From: Pseudomonadota bacterium
GTDB lineage: Bacteria > Pseudomonadota > Alphaproteobacteria > GCA-2746255
Direction: 5' to 3'
NCBI GenBank assembly: GCA_040752895.1
Contig: JBFMHN010000001.1
Span: 475,213-539,212 of the forward strand
DNA: 64,000 nucleotides
In this document: piece by piece, positions 18,526 to 27,772 of the stretch
How the letters are laid out: each line of letters opens with the position of its first letter
How positions within the stretch are numbered: position 1 is the stretch's first letter
The notes under the pieces: model-generated
What the model saw: the letters and a program-made list of their open reading frames with translations, nothing else
Told to the model about the DNA's origin: nothing
Database searches by the model: none
Made by a program: the position numbers and the translations under genes

Positions 18526-21021
18526 TTAATATAGGCCGCCGGTGCCGTCCGTGGGAACGGTCGGCGAGGTGACGCCGGTGCTGCCGTTCAACACCGGCCC
18601 GCCCGCCTTCGGTTCGGTGCCGGGCTTGAAGGCCTCGAGGATGATGCCCCGATCGCCTGGCCGGGCCGGCAGGCCGGTTTGCGCATCCACCCGAATGAGC
18701 TGGATGCCGGGCGGAATACGGAAAGGTACGGCCGGCTTGCCGCGAAGCGTCGCTTCCATGAAGCCCCGGAAAATGGGAGCGGCGACGCGCGAGCCTGTCT
18801 CCTGGGGGCCTAAGGACCTCGGAGTATCGAACCCGGCGAAGACGCCGACGACAAGATCGGGCGAGAAACCGATAAACCAGGCGTCCATGCTGTCATTCGT
18901 CGTGCCGGTCTTGCCGGCGAGGGGTTTGCCCACCGCGCGGATGGTCTGTCCGGTGCCGCGCTGGACAACGCCTTCGAGCATCGAGACAATCTGGTAGGCG
19001 GATCCGGAGTCCGCCACGCGTTCGCTCGTGTCCGGCAATTCCGGCACCTCGCCGAACGATGGAACGCCGTTCGTTGTTGGTTCCGCCCCCCCTCGCGCGC
19101 TCTCGTCCAGCCATTGCGTCACAGCGCACCCCCGGCATTCCCGAGCGTCCTGCCGAAAAATCGTCGCGCCGTGACGGTCCTGGATGCGGTCGATGAAAGC
19201 CGGCCGGATGCGCTTGCCGCCATTGACCAGCATGGCGTAGGCGTTCGTTAACTTAAGCAAGGTCGTTTCGCCCGCGCCGAGCGCCATCGAAAGCGTGGGC
19301 GGCATGGCGTTCGTAATGCCGAAGCGTTTCGCCATGTCCACGACGGCCTCCATGCCAATCGTCTGGGCGAGACGTACCGTCATCAGGTTGCGCGATTTTT
19401 CAAGGCCCAGGCGCATCGTACTGGGGCCGTAGAATTTCTCGCCGTAGTTCTCCGGCTTCCACTTGCCCAAGCCCGGCCCCTGGTCGATCACGAAAGGCGC
19501 GTCGAGAATAAGGCTCGATGGCGTAAAGCCGGCGTCCAGCGCCGCCAGGTAAACGAAAGGCTTGAAGGCGGAGCCCGGCTGCCTGAGCGCCTGGGTTGCC
19601 CGGTTGAATTCCGATCTCTCGAAGCTGAAGCCGCCGGTCATGGCAAGGACTCGGCCCGTGTGGGGGTCCATCGCGACGAGGGCGCCCTCGACTTCCGGAA
19701 TCTGACGAAGCGCGTAGGTGCCGGGCGGCGGGGTTACGCCTTCCTCCGGCGTGCGGTCGGCCTCGACCGCAACGACATCGCCCACGGCGAGCACGTCCGA
19801 GGGTTTTTCCACCTTGGGGCCGAGATATTCGCCTTTCAACCACGCCCGCGCCCACCGCATCTTCGCGAATGGAATCTTGCCCAGGCCGCCATCGGCAAAA
19901 CCGATCCATGCCGCGTCCGCATCCAGGTTCAACACCGCGGCGAGCCGCCACTCGCCAAGCCCCTTCGGCGCGGGCACGGCGGCCAGCAGTTGCGGCCAGG
20001 TCGACTCCCGTTCGATTTTGGCGATGGGGCCGCGCCAGCCATGACGGCGATCATAGGCGAGGAGGCCGGCCCGCAACGTGTCCTCCGCTATCCACTGAAG
20101 CTTGGGGTCGAGCGTCGTGCGAACGGAAAGCCCCCCGTGATACAGCCCTGCCTCGCCGTAACTCTCAAACAGCGCGCGGCGCACTTCCTCGACGAAGAAA
20201 TCCGCCGTCGCGAAGTCGGCCGCCCGGCGCTTGCTGGCAACGACAAGAGGCGACGCCTTCGCCGATTTCGCTTCGGAATGGCTGACGAATCCTTCCTCCT
20301 CCATCCGCGCGACGACCCAGTTGCGCCGCGCCGTTGCCGCTTCGGTTCGGTGAATGGGATGGTAGTTGTTCGGGGCTTTCGGCAACGCCGCAAGATAGGC
20401 GGCTTCTGCGATTGAAAGTTCATCGAGGGATTTGTCGTAGTAGTTGAGGGCCGCCGCCGCCACCCCGTAGGAACCGAAGCCGAGGTAAATTTCGTTCAGG
20501 TAAAGCTCGAGGATACGGTCCTTTGAAAAGGCTCGCTCGATGCGAAAGGCGAGAATCGCCTCCTTGATCTTGCGATCAAGGCTTAATTCGTTCGTCAGCA
20601 AGAAATTCTTGGCAACCTGCTGGGTGATCGTCGAGGCGCCCTGCGGCCGACGGTCCTGGCCCAGATGGGACAGGTTGTCGATCAGCGCCCGGGCAACGCT
20701 CAAAAAATCGACGCCGGGGTGCTGATAGAAATTCTTGTCCTCGGCGGCGAGAAACGCCTTGACGATCCGCTTTGGGATAGCCTTCACGGGCACGAAAACC
20801 CGCTTTTCGACGGCGTATTCGGCAAGCAAGCGCCCATCCCCCGCGTGAAAACGCGTAACGGTCGGCGGCTCGTAATCAGCCAACTGCTGATAGTCCGGAA
20901 GTCCTCTTCCAAAATAAAAGAAAACACCAAGGACAACCGCAAAACCGAGCATCCCCACAAAGGCGAGGATGACGATCAAATTAAAAAATGTGCGCACCAT
21001 TCGCCTGCTATTCCACGCCAT
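18526..21021 (-). CDS. mrcA: class A penicillin-binding protein 1A
   Basis: Bifunctional peptidoglycan synthase anchored in the inner membrane. In the 831 residues an N-terminal transmembrane helix (LIVILAFVGMLGFAVVLGVF) leads to a GT51 glycosyltransferase domain with AAEDKNFYQHPG and QGASTITQQVAKN, then an OB-like insert and a transpeptidase domain with the active-site SAFK, KSRN and GKTGTTND motifs. Start at 21021 is taken; an ATG at 21000 (MVRTFF) would also keep the helix. The amidase gene lies upstream on the same strand, 36 bases away, so synthesis and cleavage of the wall may be coordinated. Confidence 0.96.
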   Translation of the reverse strand: MAWNSRRMVRTFFNLIVILAFVGMLGFAVVLGVFFYFGRGLPDYQQLADYEPPTVTRFHAGDGRLLAEYAVEKRVFVPVKAIPKRIVKAFLAAEDKNFYQHPGVDFLSVARALIDNLSHLGQDRRPQGASTITQQVAKNFLLTNELSLDRKIKEAILAFRIERAFSKDRILELYLNEIYLGFGSYGVAAAALNYYDKSLDELSIAEAAYLAALPKAPNNYHPIHRTEAATARRNWVVARMEEEGFVSHSEAKSAKASPLVVASKRRAADFATADFFVEEVRRALFESYGEAGLYHGGLSVRTTLDPKLQWIAEDTLRAGLLAYDRRHGWRGPIAKIERESTWPQLLAAVPAPKGLGEWRLAAVLNLDADAAWIGFADGGLGKIPFAKMRWARAWLKGEYLGPKVEKPSDVLAVGDVVAVEADRTPEEGVTPPPGTYALRQIPEVEGALVAMDPHTGRVLAMTGGFSFERSEFNRATQALRQPGSAFKPFVYLAALDAGFTPSSLILDAPFVIDQGPGLGKWKPENYGEKFYGPSTMRLGLEKSRNLMTVRLAQTIGMEAVVDMAKRFGITNAMPPTLSMALGAGETTLLKLTNAYAMLVNGGKRIRPAFIDRIQDRHGATIFRQDARECRGCAVTQWLDESARGGAEPTTNGVPSFGEVPELPDTSERVADSGSAYQIVSMLEGVVQRGTGQTIRAVGKPLAGKTGTTNDSMDAWFIGFSPDLVVGVFAGFDTPRSLGPQETGSRVAAPIFRGFMEATLRGKPAVPFRIPPGIQLIRVDAQTGLPARPGDRGIILEAFKPGTEPKAGGPVLNGSTGVTSPTVPTDGTGGLY

Positions 21022-21057
21022 CGGCTGGAACCCGATGGGAAGAGTGACCTTTATAGC

Positions 21058-22263
21058 CTAGAGATGCCGTTCACTGAAGAACCGCTTGACCGCCGTCGTA
21101 ACGGCGGCTGCCAGTCGGGAACGGTGCCCCGAATCCTGCAGAAGTTTCTCTTCCTCGCGATTCGAAAGGTAACCCATCTCCACCAAGACCGAGGGAACGT
21201 CCGGCGCCTTGAGCACCGCGAACCCGGCCGAACGGCGCGTATTCTGAACGAGACGCGTGGCCTTGCCCATCTCCTGAACAAGTAAATTGGCGAAATTGAG
21301 CGACGAATTCAACGAGTCTCGCTGGACAATATCGATCAGGATATTGGTCAACACCGGGTCGGCCCCCGAAAAATCCATGCCCGCGATGATATCCGACTTG
21401 TTTTCCCTGGCGGCCATGGCCGCCGCCTCCTTGTCGGAAGCCTGTTCGGAGAGCGTGTAGACGGAAGCCCCCCGGGTCCGGCGGTTGGGATGGGAATCCG
21501 CGTGCAGCGAAAGGAAAAGGTCGGCACCGGCCCGGCGGGCGATTGCCACGCGCTCGCGCAACGGTATGTAGATATCCCGCTCCCGCGTCAGCATCACCCG
21601 ATACCGCCCTGTCGCCTCCAGCTCTGCCTTCAAGGCCTTGGCGACATCCAGGGTGACGCTCTTTTCGAGAAGGCCGGAACGGCTCAAGGCACCCGGATCC
21701 ACCCCGCCATGGCCCGGATCTATGACGATAAGCGGCTTCGACGTTCCTTGCGGCACGGGCGGCGGCGCGACGGGTGCGGTCGCCTGCAACGGTGCCGACA
21801 GGGCGGCCGCTTCGCTGGTATCAACGAAGACTTCCTTGCTGGTCTCTCCGATATCGAGAACGAAGCGGTAACCGTGCGGCCCGATCGGGGTTAGGAGAAA
21901 GGCCTGCTTCACCGCGACCGGTTTTGCGACGTCGAGAACGACGCGCGAGGTTCCCGGCGTGAAAAGGCCATAGCGAAGGCTCTGGATCAGGCCCTTTTCC
22001 TGGCTGGCCGTCTCGGTCGGGATCTTCCAATCCATTTCCGGAAAATCGATGACGATCCGATACGGATTCGAAAGGGTGAAAACCCGGAAATCCACCTTCT
22101 TGGAAAGATCGAGAACAAAACGGGTCATGCCGAGATGTTCGCCGGTCCGCAAGCCGACGACCTCGGGCGCCGCAAGCGAGACCCCCGGCCACCAAAGGCC
22201 AGCCATCAGGAGCAGAAACGCCAAGCCCTTCACGCGACGCCTCACCACATCTAGAGTTCGCAT
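21058..22263 (-). CDS. N-acetylmuramoyl-L-alanine amidase, AmiC type
   Basis: Periplasmic zinc amidase that cuts peptide stems from septal glycan during cell separation. From the ATG at 22261-22263 (GGAAAG close upstream) the product has 401 residues: a signal peptide (FLLLMAGLWWPGVSLAA), an AMIN domain with TRFVLDLSKKVDFRVFTL and YRIVIDFPEMDW, and an Amidase_3 domain with zinc ligands in DPGHGG, GLLEKS and LSLHADS, plus a catalytic Glu in SVLVEMGYLSN. Two upstream ATGs give longer N-termini without a secretion-like start. Close to AmiC/AmiB; which of these is uncertain. Confidence 0.93.
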   Translation of the reverse strand: MRTLDVVRRRVKGLAFLLLMAGLWWPGVSLAAPEVVGLRTGEHLGMTRFVLDLSKKVDFRVFTLSNPYRIVIDFPEMDWKIPTETASQEKGLIQSLRYGLFTPGTSRVVLDVAKPVAVKQAFLLTPIGPHGYRFVLDIGETSKEVFVDTSEAAALSAPLQATAPVAPPPVPQGTSKPLIVIDPGHGGVDPGALSRSGLLEKSVTLDVAKALKAELEATGRYRVMLTRERDIYIPLRERVAIARRAGADLFLSLHADSHPNRRTRGASVYTLSEQASDKEAAAMAARENKSDIIAGMDFSGADPVLTNILIDIVQRDSLNSSLNFANLLVQEMGKATRLVQNTRRSAGFAVLKAPDVPSVLVEMGYLSNREEEKLLQDSGHRSRLAAAVTTAVKRFFSERHL

Positions 22264-22730
22264 GAAGCTTTCCATACCATATCTCGCGAACTTGTCGCAG
22301 TTTCTGGTCGGCTCCTTGCCATAAATCCGGAAATTTTTCAAGAAGATATATATTTTTCAATGAGTTGAATAATCCATTTGATGAATCGCCCGGGGGCAGC
22401 GTATGTTCGTTTCTGCGATGCATCGCAAAGCCGTTCGTCCCGATTTTGGTTTCAAGCCGGTCGTGACGAGGGCGCGGTGGCCGGTCTAACCGGGGCCCTA
22501 TTCGACCAATTTCCCGGCAGCCGGCAGCGGCGTCAAGGTTTTGCGAGAAAAAGTTGAACCTAGGAATCGGCCAGACCCTGTTATGGGTTGGCTGCCGGAA
22601 GCGGCCCCGTCCTGACCCTTGGTGGTTGGCGTTCGACGGGTAAGAGCGCAGGCGCCGTCGATTTCGCAGATTCGCCCTTTCCGCTTTCGCCATCGCACGA
22701 AAGCTTGAAATGGCGTGGAGTTTTTGCCGA
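22264..22730. other. 467-base gene-free region between divergent amidase and rne genes
   Basis: The left 100 bases are AT-rich (runs of ATATAT and TTTTT) and probably hold the promoters of both genes, but I could not pick a clear -35/-10 pair. At 22414-22427 lies a perfect 14-base palindrome, TGCGATGCATCGCA. The right two thirds are GC-rich and read as a long leader of rne with complementary segments described separately. No convincing coding frame is present. Confidence 0.7.
22514..22598 (+). promoter_or_regulatory. structured 5' leader element of rne (candidate)
   Basis: CCGGCAGCC (22514-22522) pairs perfectly with GGCTGCCGG (22590-22598), closing a region with two inner hairpins: AGGTT (22536-22540) with AACCT (22557-22561), and ACCC (22575-22578) with GGGT (22585-22588) around TGTTAT. 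This forms a plausible multibranch junction 130 bases before the RNase E start. In other bacteria rne mRNA is autoregulated through a folded leader that RNase E recognises; a similar role here is inference. Confidence 0.4.
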
Positions 22731-24830
22731 ATGGCAAAGCGTATGCTGCTTGATGCGACGCACTCGGAGGAAACTCGGGTCGTCATCTTGGACGGCAATC
22801 GAATCGAAGAATTCGATCACGAAACTTCCACCAAGAAACAACTCAAAGGCAATATTTACCTCGCAAAGGTAACGCGCGTTGAGCCGTCCCTGCAGGCGGC
22901 GTTCGTCGAATATGGCAGCGGCCGACATGGGTTCCTTGCCTTCAACGAAATTCACCCGGATTATTATCAAATTCCCATCGCCGACCGCCGGGTGCTGCTC
23001 GAGGAAGAAGCGGCGATCCACGAATCGGAAGGTGCTGAGGAACGGACGGAAACGGGGCCTCGGTCTCCGACGCCGGCCGAAACCGACGATCCCGCCAAAC
23101 CGGACATTGCGAAGCCATCGACGCCGGGCGAAGAATCCGCCCAACATGTCGAGACCGTTGGCGGCGACGAGCTGGAGGAAATGGCCCGGCGAAGCCGCCC
23201 CCATCGCACTTACAAAATCCAGGAAGTCATCAAGCGTCGGCAAATCCTGCTCGTCCAGGTCGTCAAGGAAGAGCGCGGCAACAAGGGCGCGGCGCTGACG
23301 ACCTATATGTCGCTGGCCGGCCGCTATTGCGTGCTCATGCCGAACACGGCCCGCGGCGGCGGCGTCTCCCGCAAGATCACGAGTCAGGGCGACCGCAAGC
23401 GCCTGCGCGATATCCTGAAGGACCTTTCCATTCCGAAGGGCATGGGGGTCATCCTGCGAACCGCCGGACTTGAACGGACGAAGGCGGAAATCCGGCGCGA
23501 TCTAAACTACCTGCTCCGGCTCTGGAACCAGGTCCGGGAATTGACGCTGAAATCCACGGCGCCGGCACTGGTCTATGAGGAAGCGAACCTCATCAAGCGA
23601 GCCATTCGCGATCTCTACCACAAGGACATCGAGGAAATTCTCGTTGACGGCGAGGAAGGCTACCGCCTGGCGAAGGAGTTCATGCGGACGCTGATGCCTT
23701 CCCATGCCAAGAACGTTCAACCCTACAAAGACCCCGACAACATCCCCCTCTTCCAGCGCTATCAGGTCGAGGCCGAGCTTGACGAAATCCACAGCCCGCG
23801 AATCGAACTCAAGTCCGGCGGTTATGTCGTGATCAGCCCGACGGAGGCCTTGGTTGCGATCGACGTGAACTCCGGCCGGTCAACGCGGGAACGCAACATC
23901 GAAGGAACCGCGCTGAAAACGAATATGGAAGCGGCGGAGGAAGTCGCCCGCCATCTCCGCCTGCGCGATCTTGGGGGCCTTGTCGTCGTTGACTTCATCG
24001 ATATGGAGGAAAGCAAGCACCGCCGTCAGGTCGAGCGTTGCTTGAAGGACGCCATGCGAACGGATCGCGCGCGGATCCGTCTCGGCAAAATCAGTCCTTT
24101 CGGTCTTCTTGAAATGTCGCGCCAACGCCTGCGCCCAAGCCTGCAGGAAGCAAGCTCCGAAACCTGCCTCTATTGCGGCGGCAGCGGCGTTATCCGCTCG
24201 ACGGAATCGACAGCACTTCATGTCCTGCGGGCGATCGAGGAAGAAGGTGTTCGCAAACGAAGCGTCGAGGTTACGGTTTATGTGCCGACGGATGTCGCCC
24301 TCTATCTGCTCAACCAAAAACGGGAACGTTTGGCGGAGATCGAGGCACGTTACAGTTTCCGCGTTGTTGTCGCGCGGGACGACGCCCTGATACCGCCCAA
24401 CTTCCGGATGGAACACCTGAAGTCGGCCGGCGGCGAAAGGGCGGAAGTCATTGCGCCGAAGGCTGGAAGAGAGATCGAAAAGACTGGAAGAGAGACGGAA
24501 AAAGAAGGCCGTCGGCCCCGCCGCCGCCGGGATGGCAAAGAAAAGCAGGCAAAAGAAGAGGGTTACGCAACGAAGCCGGTAGAAACGAAGCCGGCCGAGG
24601 CAACGCCAGCTGCAACGAAGCCGGCCGAGGCAGCGCTAGCCGAACAAAAAGAAGGCAAAGAACAGCCTCGCAAGCGCCGCCGCCGTGGCCGCCGCGGCGG
24701 GCGACGGCGCAACCGTGCCAAAACCGCTTCGCAAGAAACCGCCGCTTCGCAAGAGACCGCCACCCAGCAGCCGAACGAAACGGACACTGGCGGCGATCAA
24801 CCGCAAGAAAAGGCGGCTTCCTCGGCTTAG
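22731..24830 (+). CDS. rne: ribonuclease E
   Basis: Essential endoribonuclease for mRNA decay and rRNA/tRNA processing, and scaffold of the RNA degradosome. The 699-residue product begins MAKRMLLDATHSEE; GTGGAG lies about ten bases upstream of this ATG. It contains the S1 domain (NIYLAKVTRVEPSLQAAFVE), the RNase H-like/5'-sensor region, the catalytic loop VAIDVNSGRS, and a zinc-link CLYCGG. The C-terminal scaffold is short (about 170 residues), rich in Lys, Glu and Arg, with Pro/Ala/Glu repeats (KPAEATPAATKPAEAALAE) and a RKRRRRGRRGGRRRNR patch likely to bind RNA. Confidence 0.96.
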   Translation: MAKRMLLDATHSEETRVVILDGNRIEEFDHETSTKKQLKGNIYLAKVTRVEPSLQAAFVEYGSGRHGFLAFNEIHPDYYQIPIADRRVLLEEEAAIHESEGAEERTETGPRSPTPAETDDPAKPDIAKPSTPGEESAQHVETVGGDELEEMARRSRPHRTYKIQEVIKRRQILLVQVVKEERGNKGAALTTYMSLAGRYCVLMPNTARGGGVSRKITSQGDRKRLRDILKDLSIPKGMGVILRTAGLERTKAEIRRDLNYLLRLWNQVRELTLKSTAPALVYEEANLIKRAIRDLYHKDIEEILVDGEEGYRLAKEFMRTLMPSHAKNVQPYKDPDNIPLFQRYQVEAELDEIHSPRIELKSGGYVVISPTEALVAIDVNSGRSTRERNIEGTALKTNMEAAEEVARHLRLRDLGGLVVVDFIDMEESKHRRQVERCLKDAMRTDRARIRLGKISPFGLLEMSRQRLRPSLQEASSETCLYCGGSGVIRSTESTALHVLRAIEEEGVRKRSVEVTVYVPTDVALYLLNQKRERLAEIEARYSFRVVVARDDALIPPNFRMEHLKSAGGERAEVIAPKAGREIEKTGRETEKEGRRPRRRRDGKEKQAKEEGYATKPVETKPAEATPAATKPAEAALAEQKEGKEQPRKRRRRGRRGGRRRNRAKTASQETAASQETATQQPNETDTGGDQPQEKAASSA

Positions 24831-24852
24831 AGGAGGCCTGTTCGGTTCGCCC

Positions 24853-26001
24853 TCAAGACCGCCAGGCTTGCAGACGGTGGATGGCTTCCGCCATCGTGGC
24901 TTCGGCGCCGGCGAAGGAAAAACGAACGTAGCGGTTTCCCTCCTTGGGGTCAAAGTCGATCCCAGGCGTTGTCGCGACGCCGGTTTCTTCCAACATGCGA
25001 CGGCAGAACCCCTCGCTATCGTCCGAAAATCCAGAAATGTCCGCGTAAAGATAGAAAGCGCCGTCCGCCGGAGCTAGTCTTTTAAACCCCGCCTTCGGCA
25101 ATTCCTTTAGAAGCAGGTCGCGGTTTCTCGCATAAGCCGCAACGTAAGCATCGAGCTCGTCCGTACAATCGAAAACGCGCAGGGCACCATGCTGGGAAAG
25201 CGTCGGCGCCGAGATGAAAAGATTTTGCGCCAGACATTCGATCGAACGCAGAAGGGATTTCGGCACCACCATCCAGCCGATGCGCCAGCCGGTCATCGAA
25301 AAATATTTGGAAAAGCTGTTCACGACGATCGCCTCCGGATTGTACGCGAGCGCCGTCGCAGCCGGTTCCCCATACGTGATGCCGTGATAAATCTCATCCG
25401 ATACGAGGCGGATACCCCGCGCCGTGCAGAACGCCGCCAGACCTTGGAGAGCGTTCGCATCCAGCATGGTGCCGGTTGGATTCGAAGGGCTGGCGAGGAT
25501 CATCCCCTCAAGACGATCCGCGATCGGCTCGATCCCGGTGACCGTTGGCTGGAACCGATTTTCCGGTAACGCGCGGATGGGGACCGGCACGAGGTCGAGG
25601 GCGGCAAGAATGTTGCGGTAGGCGGGGTAGCCGGGTTCCGTGACGCCGACCCGGTCGCCGGGATCGAATGCGCTCAAGAAAGCAAGCAGGAACCCGCCGG
25701 ACGCGCCGGTCGTCACTACGACGCGCTCGGGCGACACGTCAAGGCCATGGCGCGTCTTGTAATGCGCTGCGATTCGCTCGCGCAGGGCGGGCATCCCGAG
25801 GGCCTCTGTATAGCCAAGCGCGTCGCTGCCAAGGACCGCCTTCGCCGCTTCGATCACGGGCCGTGGCGCCCCGGTCCCCGGTTGGCCCACCTCGAGGTGC
25901 AGCACGGCCTCGCCCGCCGCTTCGCGGGTGTTGGCGGCGCGCAGGACATCCATCACGATGAAAGGTGGCACCGCGCCGCGTTTCGCGACCTTCAAGACCA
26001 C
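24853..26001 (-). CDS. class I/II PLP-dependent aminotransferase
   Basis: Fold-type I aminotransferase of 382 residues, aspartate aminotransferase-like. It has HLEVGQPGTGAPRPV near the start, SPSNPTGTM, SDEIYHGITYG and the PLP Lys232 in NSFSKYFSMTGWRIGW. The amino acid pair cannot be read from sequence; candidates include aspartate or an aromatic amino acid. Start is GTG at 25999-26001, supported by a near-perfect AAGGAGG seven bases upstream. It follows the GGT-like gene by 12 bases in the same operon and converges with rne. Confidence 0.9.
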   Translation of the reverse strand: MVLKVAKRGAVPPFIVMDVLRAANTREAAGEAVLHLEVGQPGTGAPRPVIEAAKAVLGSDALGYTEALGMPALRERIAAHYKTRHGLDVSPERVVVTTGASGGFLLAFLSAFDPGDRVGVTEPGYPAYRNILAALDLVPVPIRALPENRFQPTVTGIEPIADRLEGMILASPSNPTGTMLDANALQGLAAFCTARGIRLVSDEIYHGITYGEPAATALAYNPEAIVVNSFSKYFSMTGWRIGWMVVPKSLLRSIECLAQNLFISAPTLSQHGALRVFDCTDELDAYVAAYARNRDLLLKELPKAGFKRLAPADGAFYLYADISGFSDDSEGFCRRMLEETGVATTPGIDFDPKEGNRYVRFSFAGAEATMAEAIHRLQAWRS

Positions 26002-26013
26002 TTCCGCGCCTCC

Positions 26014-27771
26014 TTATCTCCCCGTGCCGAGGCCGGCGCCCGAGCCGCGCGGCTCGTTCTTGATCTCGCAATTCTCCGGCCCCAGACGAACGCCCTCGCG
26101 GCAGGCGACCGCGTTCACGCGACCGAGCGCTTCAACGACCTTCGTCCGGTGGTTGCGCTCCAAAAGCCCTCCATGCCCTTCGCTGCTCAGTTTTTCCTCG
26201 ACGGCAACGGCGTCCGGAAGACCGGCATGATGAACGCGGGCCGCAGTCAGGGCTTCCGCCAAGGAGCGCCCGCCAAGCAGCGTTTCCGCGGCAACCTGGA
26301 CGAGCGCCGAGATCGAAGGCGCTCCGCCGGAGGGAACGGCAAGAAAAATGGGTTCCGTTTCGGTATAGGCCGGCGCCGTGCCTTCCGTGTAATCCAGCGG
26401 ATCCTCCTTGCGCATTTTCAGCAGCCCGGTTTCCTTCGCGTCCGGCTCGGAAAGGCGCATTCGGCCTATGTGGCGCATCACGAGAACGGGCGCCAGCGCG
26501 ATGTCGCTTCCCGCCGCCATCGGGGCGGCGAAGAGAATGCCCGTGCCGGGAATCGCCCGGCCGGTGCCAAAGGGGCGATTCATGGTGTGCGCGCAAAGCA
26601 CCGCCAGGCCCTTTCGATCGACAACCACATAACCGGTCGTGGCCGTTTCGTCCGGATAGCTGATCGGTGCAAACGGCAACCGCTCGACCGGCAAATGGCT
26701 TCGCGGATCGTAATCGGCCATCCAGTCCTCCCGGCCCCCCTTGGCATCCGCTCCGGCAAAGGCCCGCATGCCGACTTCGGCCAGAAGATGGGGAATATCG
26801 TCCGTCGAGGCCTTCCGGTAACGATCGCCTTGCGTCAGCATTTCCCACATGCGCAAGACGACGCGGCCGCCGGTGCTGTCGACCGTGTATAGGGTCTCCT
26901 CGTCAAAGCGGGTGGCAAGCGGCGACTGCCACTCGGCACGCAACCCGCCGAGAGCTGCGTGATCGAGCACCCCGCCCACCGTCGCGGAAGCGGCAACCAG
27001 TTTTCTAGCGATCGCGCCCTGATAGAAGGAGGCCGGCCCCAGCGAACGAACGTGCTTCAGTGTGCTGACAAGTTCCAGCTGAGAAAGGCGGTCGCCCTCG
27101 TGCAGGATCGTCCCCTCGAAATTTGCGAACAGGTGGCGGGCCTCTGCATCGGCAAGCAAGCGCGTGGAATCGCGTGCCAGGTCCTGCCCCAGCGCTCTCG
27201 AGACGCGAACCCCGTTCTTCGCATACTCCTCCGCCGGCAGCAGAAGGTCGCCCCATTCCTTGCCCCGGTAGCGCAGATGCAGAGCGGCCATCCCGGCCAC
27301 GTTGCCGGGGACGAGACCCGGCTCAAGATCGGAGCGCGCCGGAAGCGGTTTCAGGAAATCGAGAACCACGACCTGTTGGTTTTCCGGGTCATGGACGACG
27401 CAGATGCCGCCGCCGCCAAGGCCGGCGGCCGATGGATAGGTGACGGCCAGCGAGAAATAGAGCGCAACCGCGGCATCCGCCGCCGTACCGCCAGCCGCCA
27501 GCACGTTTCTGGCGGCCAGGGTTGCAAGCGGCTCGTCCGCAACGACCGCTCCGAAAAAGGCGTTGTCGAGGTTTGCAAGGAGACGGGGAGCGATGGCGTC
27601 CTTTGGGGCTTCCCGTGGTTTTTCAAACTGTTCCAGCCACTCCGGCGTCTGACCGCTGCCAAATTCGCACGCCCCAAGTGCGAAAAAAAGGCAGAGAATA
27701 AGCAAAAGGACGCCATATTGACGGTAGAGACCTCTGTGCCTACGTTTAGGCTCAGGGGCTGGAGATCGCAT
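26014..27771 (-). CDS. gamma-glutamyltransferase-like lipoprotein, divergent
   Basis: Ntn-hydrolase of the gamma-glutamyltranspeptidase family, 585 residues, predicted to be a lipoprotein: a basic N-terminus, hydrophobic LLLILCLFFALGAC, with the lipobox Cys after ALGA. The family folds are clear: AAGGTAADAAVAL, AGLGGGGICVVHD, GLVPGNVAGMAALH, and the autoprocessing region ATTGYVVVD with PFGTGRAIPGTG. Two features differ from classical enzymes: the TTH at the cleavage site reads TTG, and the DxRExAP block that carries the glutamate-binding Arg reads LDFLKPLPA. Its substrate may therefore not be a gamma-glutamyl compound. ATG at 27771; 27789 is possible. Confidence 0.82.
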   Translation of the reverse strand: MRSPAPEPKRRHRGLYRQYGVLLLILCLFFALGACEFGSGQTPEWLEQFEKPREAPKDAIAPRLLANLDNAFFGAVVADEPLATLAARNVLAAGGTAADAAVALYFSLAVTYPSAAGLGGGGICVVHDPENQQVVVLDFLKPLPARSDLEPGLVPGNVAGMAALHLRYRGKEWGDLLLPAEEYAKNGVRVSRALGQDLARDSTRLLADAEARHLFANFEGTILHEGDRLSQLELVSTLKHVRSLGPASFYQGAIARKLVAASATVGGVLDHAALGGLRAEWQSPLATRFDEETLYTVDSTGGRVVLRMWEMLTQGDRYRKASTDDIPHLLAEVGMRAFAGADAKGGREDWMADYDPRSHLPVERLPFAPISYPDETATTGYVVVDRKGLAVLCAHTMNRPFGTGRAIPGTGILFAAPMAAGSDIALAPVLVMRHIGRMRLSEPDAKETGLLKMRKEDPLDYTEGTAPAYTETEPIFLAVPSGGAPSISALVQVAAETLLGGRSLAEALTAARVHHAGLPDAVAVEEKLSSEGHGGLLERNHRTKVVEALGRVNAVACREGVRLGPENCEIKNEPRGSGAGLGTGR

Positions 27772-27772
27772 A

